From contig CM062290.1 of NCBI GenBank assembly GCA_031216915.1, forward strand, positions 256,167,597 through 256,231,596: a DNA stretch of 64,000 nucleotides, read 5' to 3'. Position 1 is the first letter of the stretch; each line of letters begins with the position of its first letter. Of this stretch, positions 52,623 to 63,328 are shown piece after piece. This DNA is from Pictodentalium vernedei (lineage: Eukaryota; Mollusca; Scaphopoda; Dentaliida; Dentaliidae). A program made the translations under genes and the position numbers. The notes beneath the pieces are model-generated. The model saw only the letters and a program-made list of their open reading frames with translations. It searched no databases and was not told where the DNA came from.

Positions 52623-52842
52623 AACCCCGGGAAGTAAGCAGCTCTTGTTTACTGTGGTAAACCAGTTCCGCTTTACTAGTAAAATAGGACCCAGTCACCA
52701 ATGCTTGGGGTGAAAGTCCTCTAAAATGGGCAACATGTAGATCAACGATTGACTAAACTTGACTTCATCTCCATGTTGTGTCACGATTAGCCATGGTGCA
52801 TAAATATGTGACGTTAACCACCAACAAACAAACAAACAAACA
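52623..52842 (+). mobile_element. SINE, CCCATGGGAACC-head family, copy 2
   Basis: TCCCCGTGGGAACCCCGGG to CAACAAACAAACAAACAAACA, flanked by a 13-bp duplication TCGTACATAGGTT (52610-52622 and 52843-52855). The duplication defines both ends of the family. Confidence 0.8.
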
Positions 52843-53076
52843 TCGTACATAGGTTGGCTTTCGTGAGAGGAAAAACCCTATTTATTTTGGACTCACCAGG
52901 TCAAGGTTATATGGACCCTGAACAAGTAAATCAAAATAATTTGTTTCCGGATGATAACTTGATAATGGTTTGACCCACGTTCATGAAATTCATAGGTAGG
53001 TTGGCGACAGTGAGGGGAAGAACCCTTTTATTTTGTACTTAGGTGAAAGGTCAAGGTCACAGTGACCTTCAACATA

Positions 53077-54575
53077 CACTACTCAAAGTTTGCTAAGCAC
53101 CAAGTATATCCAACTACCTGTTTTATGTTTTAGTTGAAATATAGTAATGAAAAATGTAAATATTTTTTATTTAATTATATCTTTAATGATTTTGGTACAG
53201 AAATTAAGAGTTTGTTTGTGCTTGACATTATTTTTTAGCTTTTGAATACGATAACCATGGAAAATGGATATTATTGGTAAAAGAGGGAATTTTTCAATTT
53301 GCCAAAAAGTTGACAGAGTGAACTGGTATGGGTTCAATATCAAGTATGAGACCCATTACTGTTAATTTCAGCTTGACAACGCCTTCTCATGACCCCAATC
53401 AGGTTCCTGTTGGTCCTTTGAGGGATGTTGTTCCATTCTTGGACCAACATGGCATCAAGCTCCTGGACACTTGGCTGCAACTCATTCCAGGCATATTCGA
53501 TTGGATTGAGGTCAGGGGATTTTGCTGGCCAGTCCATACACTCAATCCCCTCTCTCTGTTGGTACTCCCCGACAACATGAGGATGGGCATTATCGTCCAT
53601 CAAAATGAATCTATCACCCACTGCACAAGCATACAATCTGACGTGGACATCCAGGATCTCGTACCACTTTCAAGCACACAGAGCTCTGTATGTCCATCCC
53701 TGCTGATGCCGCCCCAGGCCATGATTCCCCCCCCCCCCACCTTAGCGGTCATGCTCAGCAATGTTGGCTGTACGTAATCTCTCTCCTGGTCTCCATACCC
53801 TAGAACACCTATCTGTGTGGTCTAGGCAGTACCTTGACTCGTCTGTAAAAAGGGCAGGTCGCCAATCTTCTCTGGTCCATCCAGCGTGGTCCATGGCCCA
53901 TTCATATCGTGCCTGACAGTGGTTCTGGGACAGCAGAATGCGAATACATGGACTTCTCTATCGGAGACCACCTTCTTGCAGCCTTGTCCGGATAGTCTGC
54001 GTCAAAACATTTAGCCCGGGTGTATTCCGAAGGTCACTGCGAAGCTGGGTTGCCGAGGCAAAGCGATTCCTGCGGACCTGAAAAACCAGTCTTCAGCTGC
54101 AGATGTTGCCCTGTCTCTGCCACCACCATGCCGTCTTACTGGTGTGCCATACTGCTGAAATCTTGCCCAGGCTCCGTGATCACCGCATGGTGCATACCAA
54201 AGGCTTGACCAATCTGACGATGGGTAGCCCCTTGCTCCACCATCCCTACAGCCTGCCACATTTCTGCTTCTGACAAATGTCTTCTTACATTTGCATTTGC
54301 CATATTCAGTCATTAAATCACATGGGTTTGTATTGAAATGAAGATTGAATACCCTACACATGTCATGTACATGTACGAAAACATCATGAAAATGAAGGGG
54401 TACATGATTCCATGACTGTCACGAAAAGTCTACCTGTCAAGAGAGTTAATGTAAACACTGGGGACCATCTCAATAAATTCCTCAATCATATCCACCAAAA
54501 ATATAACAAATATGTCACAAGCAAATTTCACAATGATGTGTCAAATATTTGGTGCTCAGCAAATGTTGAGTAGTC
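53077..54575 (-). mobile_element. Tc1-like DNA transposon, 1.5 kb
   Basis: TA flanks (53075-53076, 54576-54577). Inverted ends are CACTACTCAAAGTTTGCTAA and, at the right, the complement GACTACTCAACATTTGCTGA. The interruption of a D1 monomer (CAGTGACCTTCAACA / ATTGAATCGTAAACAATTGG) confirms the limits. Confidence 0.85.
53340..54303 (-). pseudogene. Tc1-like transposase, frameshifted
   Basis: Minus strand. The N-terminus near 54303 reads MANANVRRHLSEAEMWQAVG with helix-turn-helix-like GATHRQIGQAFGMHHAVIT. The frame then shifts. The C-terminal open part (53340-53636) keeps FILMDDNAHPHV, containing the second catalytic Asp, and SPDLNPIEYAWNEL with the third acidic residue. It ends RRRCQAEINSNGSHT. 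A C-run at 53727-53736 accompanies one break. The family role is cut-and-paste transposition at TA. This copy looks younger than the one at 22450 but is still broken. Confidence 0.8.
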
Positions 54576-55178
54576 TATTGAATCGTAAACAATTGGTTTC
54601 TGGATGATAACTTGATAATGGTTTGACCCACATTCATGAAACTTCATAGGTTGGTTGGCCTAGGTAAGTGGGAGACCCCTATTTATCTTGGACACGCTAG
54701 GTCAAAGGTCAATGTCACAGTGACCTTATTGTAAGCAACTGGTTTCCGGATGATAACTTGATAATGGTTTGACCCACATTCATGAAACTTCATAGGTAGG
54801 TTGGCCTAAGTGAGTGAAAGACCCCTATTTAGTTTGGACTCACTAGGTCAAAGGACAAGGTCACATTGGCTTTGAACATAATAAATCAGAAACAATTGGT
54901 TTCCAGATGATAATTTGACAATGGTTCCACCCACGTTAATGAAACTTTATAGGTAGGTTGGCATTGGTGCGAGAAAGAACCCCATTTATCTTGGAATCAG
55001 TAGGTCTAAGGTCAAGGTCACAGTGATCCTTCGCATAGTAAACTGGTTTCCAGATGATAAGTTGATAATGATTAAACCAACTTTTATGCTGTCACAACTC
55101 GACATTGGATCGGTGATCCTATCAGCATTTTTTCCATCACGCAACTGTGAAGTTAATCAATGAGGTGTTTATCTTCAA

Positions 55179-57946
55179 TTTTTAGCTCAACTTGACATAG
55201 TCAAGCTGAGCTATTGCCATCACTTCTTGTCCATCGGCGTATGTACATACATCCACAATTTACTTTGGCACAGGTCGCATTTATGATCAGATTGCTTTGA
55301 AGCCTGGCATGCTTGTTTGGGGTGACCTCCAGGTGGGAGCTATCGATTTTGTGCCATTTCCATCAAAAAATGTTGCCGCTGGCAATGAACATTGAACTTA
55401 GTTTAGTCAGGAATCTCAATATGTATCTTTGGCACGGCGTGCAGGGCACATTTTTGATCTAATCGGTTTGAACCTCGGCGTGCTTGTTTGGGGGTTACCT
55501 CTAGATGGGAGCTATCGATTTTCTTCGATATCCATCAAGAAATGTTGCCGCTGGCAATGACTTTTGATGAACTTCGTGCAGTTGTGCATCAGAGTTTCCC
55601 TTTGGCACCCCAGCAGGCACATTTATTAGCAGATCTCTCTGAAACTTGGTATGCTTGTTTGGGGCAACCTCTAGATGGTAGCTATCAATTTTCTTCCATT
55701 TCCGTCTAAAAATGTTGCCCTGGCAACGTTTTTAGAACTTAGTTTAGTCAGACTCAGTATTTCCCCTTGGCACACCCAGGCTACAGGGCACATTTATGAT
55801 CGGATTGCTTTGAAATCTGGCATGCTTGTTTAGAGTGACCTCCAGATGTGAGCTAACGATTTTCTTCCATTTCTGTCAAAAAATGTTGCCGCTGGCAACG
55901 ACCGTTGAACATCAATATATTCCTTTGGCATGCCCTACAGGGCACATTTATGATCAGAATGGTTTGAAACTTGGTATGTTTGTTTGGGTTTGCCTCTAGA
56001 TGAACTTCGTGCAGTAATGCATCAATATTTCCATTTGGCGCACCTGCAGAGCAAATTTTGACCGGATCGCTTTGAAACTTGATGTGCTTGTTTGGGGGGA
56101 CCTCTAGATGGGAGCTATCGATTTTGTGCCATTTCCATCAAAAAATGTTGCCGCTGGCAATGAACATTGAACTTAGTTTAGTCAGGAATCTCAATATGTA
56201 TCTTTGGCACGGCGTGCAGGGCACATTTTTGATCTAATCGGTTTGAACCTCGGCGTGCTTGTTTGGGGGTTACCTCTAGATGGGAGCTATCGATTTTCTT
56301 CGATATCCATCAAGAAATGTTGCCGCTGGCAATGACTTTTGATGAACTTCGTGCAGTTGTGCATCAGAGTTTCCCTTTGGCACCCCAGCAGGCACATTTA
56401 TTAGCAGATCTCTCTGAAACTTGGTATGCTTGTTTGGGGCAACCTCTAGATGGTAGCTATCGATTTTCTTCCATTTCCGTCTAAAAATGTTGCCCTGGCA
56501 ACGTTTTTAGAACTTAGTTTAGTCAGACTCAGTATTTCCCCTTGGCACACCCAGGCTACAGGGCACATTTATGATCGGATTGCTTTGAAATCTGGCATGC
56601 TTGTTTAGAGTGACCTCCAGATGTGAGCTAACGATTTTCTTCCATTTCTGTCAAAAAATGTTGCCGCTGGCAACGACCGTTGAACATCAATATATTCCTT
56701 TGGCATGCCCTACAGGGCACATTTATGATCAGAATGGTTTGAAACTTGGTATGTTTGTTTGGGTTTGCCTCTAGATGAACTTCGTGCAGTAATGCATCAA
56801 TATTTCCATTTGGTGCACCTGCAGAGCAATTTTTGACCGGATCGCTTTGAAACTTGATGTGCTTGTTTGGGGGGACCTCTAGATGGGAGCTATCGATTTT
56901 CTTCCAATTCCGTCAAAAATAGTTGCCATTGGCAACGACCTCTGATGAACTTAGTAAACACTTAGTGCAGTTATGCATAAATATTTCCCTTTGACACACC
57001 CTGCATGGCACGTTTATGATTGTATTGCTTGGAAACAGAGTGCTTGTGGGGGGTGATATCTATATCTGAGTTATCGATTTTCTTCCATTTCTGTAAAAAA
57101 ATGTTGCTGCTGACAACAACCTTTGAACTTAGTTTAGTCGGACTTAAGTATTTCCCTTTGGCACACCCTTCAGGGCACAATTAGGATTGGATCACCTTGA
57201 AACTTGGTATGTGTGTTTGGGGTGACCTCTAGATGTGAGCTATTGATTTTTTTTCATTTCCATAAAAAATAATTGTCATTATCACCAGCCTTTGAACTTA
57301 CTGCATTTGTGCAGCAACTTATCCCTTTTGCACTCTCTGTAGGGTATATTTATGAATTTCCATAAAAAAGAGAGAAACAAACATTGCCACAAGCAATGAC
57401 CTTCAAACTTAGTGCATTAACATCTTCCTTTGGCATGCCGCAGAGGGTGCATTCATTATCAGGTTGTTTTGAAACTGTGTATGCTTATGCAGTGTGACAA
57501 AGATAGGAGCCAACAATTTTCTTTTCATTTCCATCAAAAACTTGCTGTTAGCAACAATCTTTGAATTTATTACATTTGTGCATCAACATTCTTCTTTGAC
57601 ATGGCCTACAGGCCACATTTATCAGGGGATTCTTTTTGAACTTGGTGTGGTCATTAGGCAAGACCTTTATATAAGAGCTAATGATAAGCATTCATTTCTG
57701 CGAAAAATGTTGCCATTTATAATAACCTCTGAACTTACTGCATTTGTGTATCAACATTCTTCCTTTAGCTAGTCTTACAGTTTACATTTAAAAATCCATG
57801 AATTACACTTGACGTTCTGCACACATAATGTTGTTATGTTGAAATTTCACCAAATAACATTGGTACCAATGATCTTCAATTTTGCCATTTCACTTATAAC
57901 TTACCAAGTTCAAGTTTGTCAAGTTGAGTGTCATTGACACTTTCAT
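55179..57946 (+). mobile_element. HINE-like tandem-repeat element C with a recent 775-bp duplication
   Basis: The left end TTTTTAGCTCAACTTGACAT is followed by GCTATTGCCATCAC. Monomers are as in element B but more diverged. The right end is TTTGTCAAGTTGAG plus the hairpin GTGTCATTGACAC. About 55340-56114 and 56115-56889 are almost identical (775-bp offset). Frames at 55488 and 56263 are repeat artefacts. Confidence 0.65.
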
Positions 57947-58732
57947 TTCAAATTATTCTCTCCGGACAGTCAAGTAATATTTGTGCTTGTTTTGAGGTAG
58001 GGAAACTCAACATGTCAGTTATTGTGAAAAATGTGTATGCACACACCCTCCAAATTATTTCTTATTTGAAATGTAACATCTTTCACGTTGTTAGTAACAA
58101 GTAATTCAAATCAAGACTTTGAAGTCACATTCAGTGTTCGCATAAGACTTCAAAGTGCAACACTGGGTAATGGGACCAAGGAAGGATCTTAGTCAGTTGC
58201 TACTTGTGAGGAGGGGGAGAGAAGGAAGGAGGGTTCCATGACTTATTAATTTCCTTGAATGTCCTGGAATTTAGAAATCTCTTCTAAGGACATGGAAAGT
58301 CCTTACAAACCCTTGAAAAAGTAGACATTCAGCGATCAGGGGAGATTTATTTAACTCTTACCCAGCTGAGTATTTTTTAGTATTTTTCATCACTTCTAGT
58401 CACGGCTGCTGTGAAGAAGACATGACTAGATTTGATGAAAAATTAAATAAATTTAACGGAAGAAATCATTGATCAAAACATGTAACCCAATATGCAAGAG
58501 AGAATTTGAATAGAAGTGCTCAAATTATACTTATTTCACTGACAACTATTCCTTGACCTGGGTGGGAATATCTGCCAACAGCATGGAAGTTGTTAAGCAA
58601 CATTGAGCTCACCTCATAGCAAGCTGAATATTGGTGAAATGTATCTTCCCTACCTAACAGAATAAAAATCCTGTATTAGCTTACAGATGATTGTGATATG
58701 ACAGGAAAGTTAACAATATTGACCCTAGCCCA
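57947..58732. repeat. MITE-containing stretch, no gene
   Basis: CTGAGTATTTTTTAGTATTTTTCATC with the hairpin CTAGTCACGGCTGC...GACATGACTAG lies at about 58350-58530 and is the same MITE type as 41667. Nothing else recognised. Confidence 0.5.
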
Positions 58733-58940
58733 CAGTGGGAACCACGGGAAGTGAGCCAATGCTTGATTACTGTGATAAACAAGCTCTGTTTTACTGTAAA
58801 ATAGGACCCAGTAACCAATACTTGGGGTGGAAGTCCTCTAAAATGGAGAACATAGGTATAAACACTTGACTAAACTTGACTTTATCTCCATGTTGCAGAA
58901 ATATGTGACCTTAAACACCAATAAATAATAAATAAATAAA
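58733..58940 (+). mobile_element. SINE, CCCATGGGAACC-head family, copy 3
   Basis: GTGGGAACCACGGGAAGTGAG, AAAATAGGACCCAGTAACC and ACCTTAAACACCAATAAATAA. No clear target duplication. Confidence 0.65.
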
Positions 58941-59156
58941 TTACCCCTTTGCACCCTGGCAGAGCAGTATCGTTTTAGGCACTACCAGAAGCCCCTACAT
59001 GAAATTAGAAATCAACCAATGATCTCTTGTTTGACAGAGCTCAGTGAGCTCTGTCAAACAAAATATTGCTAGTTGAATTCTTAACTATTTAACAGTAAAA
59101 ATATGATGCTGATTGCAGAGTTTTTGAAAGTTTGACATCTATGTGCAAAGGGTTAA
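58941..59156. mobile_element. Palindromic MITE, piggyBac-like ends
   Basis: Ends are TTACCCCTTTGCACCC and TGCAAAGGGTTAA. The central palindrome TTGTTTGACAGAGCTC / GAGCTCTGTCAAACAA is at 59027-59062. A related palindrome lies at 62275-62328. Confidence 0.65.
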
Positions 59157-60075
59157 GTGTACAACACTATCAGTTCACATGTACATGTAACTTTGAGTAG
59201 AGCTTTTAGGGGTGTTCCTTTTTTTTTAGAAAATATTGCAGGGCTGGACATAAGGCAAATTGTCAGGTAGAATTTTTTGGCCCTGGAAATCAGGCAACGA
59301 GTGTAAATTTACACCCATGAAATGAATTTACTTTATATGAACTGGTAAGTTCATTCTGAATAAAACTAGAGTGGTAAACTTTGAAAGAAAGAAACAGAAC
59401 AAGTTTTTGAATGTAAATCAGAACAAACATTTTGAAACTATAGAAAAAGTTAGTCTTGAGAAAAAATTCAAGTTTTGAATAAGTAAATTTTTTCCGAACA
59501 AATAAAGCTAGACTAGCTTGAAAACTACACTAATTTAATGTAGCGTAATGTTTATGTTATGGAAATCATAAGAAATTTGAAAAAGAGATCGTTTGAGAGA
59601 TGCATTATTTATCTCTTCACGGGGCCTCTGAATAGTGGTGACAAGATTTTCAGAAAAAAGGAACCGATAGAAAAACAAATATACCAAATTTCAGCTGGTC
59701 GAGAATTGAAGAGTGGGGGCTCCCCCAATGCCACTGTATTTGTTCACTATGTGGTCATGCTCATTTTTGTGACTGATTATTGAGGAAGCTGTCCTGAACT
59801 TGTATCTACATCTGGTGCACCTCTTCAATCAAATTGATTTGATATTTAGAAGATTGAATAAACATGATATGGACTTGACTATACTGTATTACCATGTTGA
59901 CATGATTCATTTTAGTGAGAGTTGTGGCTCTTTATAAATTATTGCATGGGAAGACACACTGAACATGCATCTGCAACTAGTCAAACAACTTCAGTTAGAT
60001 TGATGCAAGGGGAATAAATGAAGAAGGGGAAGGGTACACTGTGTCACACCCCAAAAATTTGTCCAGTCGGGACAT
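59157..60075. other. No gene recognised
   Basis: AT-rich. A 74-codon frame at 59559 has no recognisable features. Confidence 0.35.
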
Positions 60076-61068
60076 TTTTAGTCGAGTTGTGACGAAGTCA
60101 AACTCGACTTATAGTTTGGTGAATGGCGGGCGGGCGGGTGGGCGGGCGGGCGGGCATAAACAATTGGTTTCCGGATGATAACTTGATAGTGGTTCAACTC
60201 ACATTCATTAAACTTCATACATAGGTTGGTCTTGGGGGGAGGAAGAACCCTATTGATTTTGGACATGCTACGTCGAAGGTCAAGGTCACAGTGACCTTGA
60301 ACATAGTAAATCTTAAACAATTGGTTTCCGGATGATAACTTGATAATGGTTCAACTCACATTCATGAAACTTCATAGGTAGATTGGCCTTGGTGAGGGGA
60401 AGAACCCTATTGATTTTGGACTTGCTACGTCAAAGGTCAAGGTCAACATGACCTTGAACATAGTAAATCGCAACAATTCCTTTCCGGATGATAACTTGAT
60501 AGTAGTTCAACCTACATTCATGAAACTTCATAGGTGGGTTGGCCTTGGTGCGAGGAAGAACTCTATTGATCTTGGACTCACCAGATCAAAGGTCAAGGTC
60601 ACAGTGACCTTTAACATAGTATATCGCAACAATTGGTTTCCGGATGATAACTTGATAGTGGTTCAACCTAGAGTCATGAAACTTCATAGGTGTGTTGGCC
60701 TTGGTGCGAGGAAGAACCCTATTGATCTTGGGCTCACCAGGTCAAAGGTCAAGGTCACAGTGACCTTGAACATAGTATATCGCAACAATTGGTTTCCGGA
60801 TGATAACTTGATAGTGGTTCAACCTAGAGTCATGAAACTTTACAGGCGTGTTGGCCTTGGTGCGAGGAAGAACCCTATTGATGTTGGACTCACCAGGTCA
60901 AAGGTCAAGGTCACAGTGACCTTGAACAGAGTATATCGCAACAATTGGTTTCCGGATGAGAACTTGATAGTGGTTCAACCTAGAGTCATGAAACTTCATA
61001 GGTGTGTTGGCCTTGGTGCGAGGAACTGTTGTCACAACTCGACATTGGATCGGTGATCCTGAGCGGCA
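60076..61068 (+). mobile_element. HINE-like tandem-repeat element D2
   Basis: The left end TTTTTAGTCGAGTTGTGACG is followed by a (GGGC)n tract at 60127-60156. Six monomers of about 155 bp follow; the last four are near-identical. The right end is GTCACAACTCGACATT plus the hairpin GGATC-GGT-GATCC. The 202-codon frame 60448-61056 is a stop-free reading of the monomers. Confidence 0.7.
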
Positions 61069-61496
61069 TTTTTTATTATAGGGATAATAGTCTTAGATCT
61101 GGATTCACTCTTGTCAGTATCCACATTCCTACTCAAATGGACATCTGTTCAGTGTTTTATCCTGTTGGAGGCCAATCCATTTGGAGTATAATATGTGCTA
61201 ATTAAAACAAGAGTAGGGCCACCGTTGCATGCCACCTTGCCATATACCAAATTTTGTAGAAATCTTTCCATTCACTGCTGAGATATGGATCCAGACAGAC
61301 AGACGCATGTCTTCGAGAGTCAGGGTATAAGTTTGGAAACCCATGCATCACTACTACTACCTGTATTTTTCCACAAATAAATTTCAAAGAAAAGTTAACT
61401 ATAATCCTGACCGATTAATATTTCAATTACATCATCAAAGCATACCTTCAGTAAAATGCATTCCTTGATAATGTAGTTGGAGTGTGTTGTCATTTG
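61069..61496. other. No gene recognised
   Basis: A CCAAATTTTGTAGAAATC-type interspersed-repeat fragment near 61245 with GATCCAGACAGACAGACG. Nothing supported as coding. Confidence 0.35.
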
Positions 61497-61715
61497 TAAC
61501 GGGAGCTCCCATGGGAATCCTTGGAAGTGGAACAGTGCTTATTTACTATGGTAAACAAGTTCTGTTTTACTTGTAAAATAGAACCTGGTTACCACCGCCT
61601 ATCCTCTAAAGTGGGCAATATAAACGATGGCTGAACTTGACTTTAATACCTATGCTGTGGTCATGAGATAGCCATATATGCTGAAAGTGACCTTAAACAC
61701 CTATTGATAAAGAGG
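61497..61715 (+). mobile_element. SINE, CCCATGGGAACC-head family, copy 4 (diverged)
   Basis: CTCCCATGGGAATCCTTGG, TTTACTATGGTAAACAAG and GTGACCTTAAACACCTATTGA. The most diverged of the four copies. Confidence 0.6.
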
Positions 61716-62475
61716 ACTTGAGCTATGAATTGTGTTTACACCCTCTTAATGTTATACTGAGTGGAGTGAGATGCTTGACTTTGCTGCAGGAGGAAATCAT
61801 CTAAACTCATGCAAACACCCTAAATTTTCTTTTTATGGAGGCTGGATTTAGAAAAGATATTTTTGATAGGGCTGCAGTGGAGTCCACTTAATTGGATATC
61901 TCTTAACTTAATAACCCTGTTAATTGAATATAATTTCCCAACACCAAACCATTTACCACGGAGTTGCGATGTTGGGGAGCTGGCAGCTGCTCGTCGTTGC
62001 TCGGTGGTTCTCTCCGGGTACTCCAGCTTCCTCCACCTGCAAAACTGTCACGGTCATGATTAGCCATTGTGCATAAATATGCGACCTTAAACATCAATAA
62101 ATAAATAAACACCTCCAGTACAAATTTGACCTGTTAATTGAATATAGGTAAAAGAGTAAACTCCTGTTAATTGAATAAAAAATCCTGTAACCTGTTGAAA
62201 AATTACAACTCTCCCCAGTTTTCCTTTATTTATATACCTATTTGGCCTCAGTACATCCAACTCAGGCATTAATCTATTATATCTTGTTTGACAGAGCTCA
62301 TGGAGCTCCTCAAACAAGATATAATAGAATAAATGCTCAGTTTATCTCTAGAATACTGTAAAGCGACACAATCCCTGTTAATTGAATACTCCTGTTAATT
62401 GAATAATTTTCATTGGCAAAGTGGCTATTCAATTAACAGGGTTCCACTGTACCAGCATTAAAAACATAAATCTTC
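61716..62475. repeat. SINE 3' fragment and TTAATTGAA repeats, palindrome
   Basis: 61965-62110 is the body and tail of a SINE (TGGTTCTCTCCGGGTACTCC to ATCAATAAATAAATAA). CTGTTAATTGAATA repeats lie at 61918, 62130, 62165 and 62360-62450. The palindrome TCTATTATATCTTGTTTGAC...CAAACAAGATATAATAGA is at about 62272-62328. Confidence 0.6.
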
Positions 62476-62488
62476 TAATCATTCACCT

Positions 62489-62895
62489 AGGGGGCGCAGT
62501 GGCATCGCGGTAACTGGTTCTCGTCAGATCACCGAAGTTAAGCAACGTCGAGCGCGGTTAGTAGTTGGATGGGTGACCATTTCAGCGACTGATTCGCGCT
62601 CCCCGCGTTGTGTCCTTGGGCAAGGCACTTAACCCCAATTGCCTACATGGGGGCACGATGACGCTGTGTACTAAGGCGTACTGCACGTCGAAGGTGCGCA
62701 TGTCTTCAACCAATCTAACCCTGCCTGTGTCGTGGTGCAGAGTTCAGAGTTATGATGTTGGAGAGCTGACAGCTGCTCGTCCTTGCTTGGTGGTTCACTC
62801 CGGGTACTCCGGTTTCCTCCACCCGTAAAACTGTCACGCTCACGATTAGCCATTGTGCATAAGTATGTGACCTTAAACACCAATAAATAAATACA
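62489..62895 (+). mobile_element. 5S rRNA-derived SINE, best-preserved copy
   Basis: The head GATCACCGAAGTTAAGCAAC, then GCGGTTAGTAGTTGGATGGG, reproduces the 3' half of 5S rRNA including its internal promoter. The body GTCCTTGGGCAAGGCACTTA and GGTTCACTCCGGGTACTCC follow, with the standard tail. A 13-bp duplication TAATCATTCACCT lies at 62476-62488 and 62896-62908. Confidence 0.9.
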
Positions 62896-63067
62896 TAATC
62901 ATTCACCTGCTGTATTAGAAAAGGATAGTACCACAGTAAGTTTGCTCAAATGGGTTGAATTTGATTTGAAAGAACTTGATCAGAGGCAAAAATGCTATGT
63001 TCGACTGAAGTTGAACTGCTTTTTTTAATCATAGAAGGCACTGGTCAGAATAACTCCACCACAACCA

Positions 63068-63320
63068 AGCCAGAAAATAAGCAGACTGTCATCTGCAAAA
63101 TGAGGTCCCCAGAGGGTGAATTTAGTGATGCTACCCTGCACTGCAGGGTAGCATCACTAAATTTACCGTCTGAGAACCTCAATCTGAATCAAGATCTCAA
63201 AACTAAACAGAAAGAGGTACCCAGAGGATAAATTGGCCCACAGTATGGGATAGCATCATCAATTTCACCCTCTGGGGACCTCATTCTGCAAATGCGAGAC
63301 TGCTTATTTTCAAGCCTGAT
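63068..63320. mobile_element. MITE with 8-bp target duplication and central perfect hairpin
   Basis: Ends are AGCCAGAAAATAAGCAG and CTGCTTATTTTCAAGCCTG. Inner arms are GGTCCCCAGAGGGTGAATT / ATTTCACCCTCTGGGGACC. The central palindrome (63119-63163) has arms of about 22 bp around one base at 63141. CACAACCA flanks at 63060-63067 and 63321-63328. Confidence 0.65.
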
Positions 63321-63328
63321 CACAACCA

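Larger units (their letters stand above)
52307..55120 (+). mobile_element. HINE-like tandem-repeat element D1, with nested SINE and Tc1
   Basis: The left end TAGTCGAGTTGTGACAAAG has a CTCGAC hairpin partner. Monomers of about 160 bp carry GGTCAAGGTCACAGTGACCT, TTTCCGGATGATAACTTGA and CATGAAACTTCATAGGTAGG. The right end GTCACAACTCGACATT is followed by the hairpin GGATC-GGT-GATCC. A SINE (52623-52842) and a Tc1 element (53077-54575) have inserted in the monomers. The element itself sits in a MITE of the type at 63829. Confidence 0.65.

Noticed and set aside
60448..61056. 202-codon open frame
   Set aside because: It is a stop-free reading through four monomers of element D2; the peptide repeats with the DNA period and has no independent start signal.
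62515..62580. A 5S rRNA gene
   Set aside because: Only the 3' half of 5S is present, followed by a SINE body, tail and target duplications.
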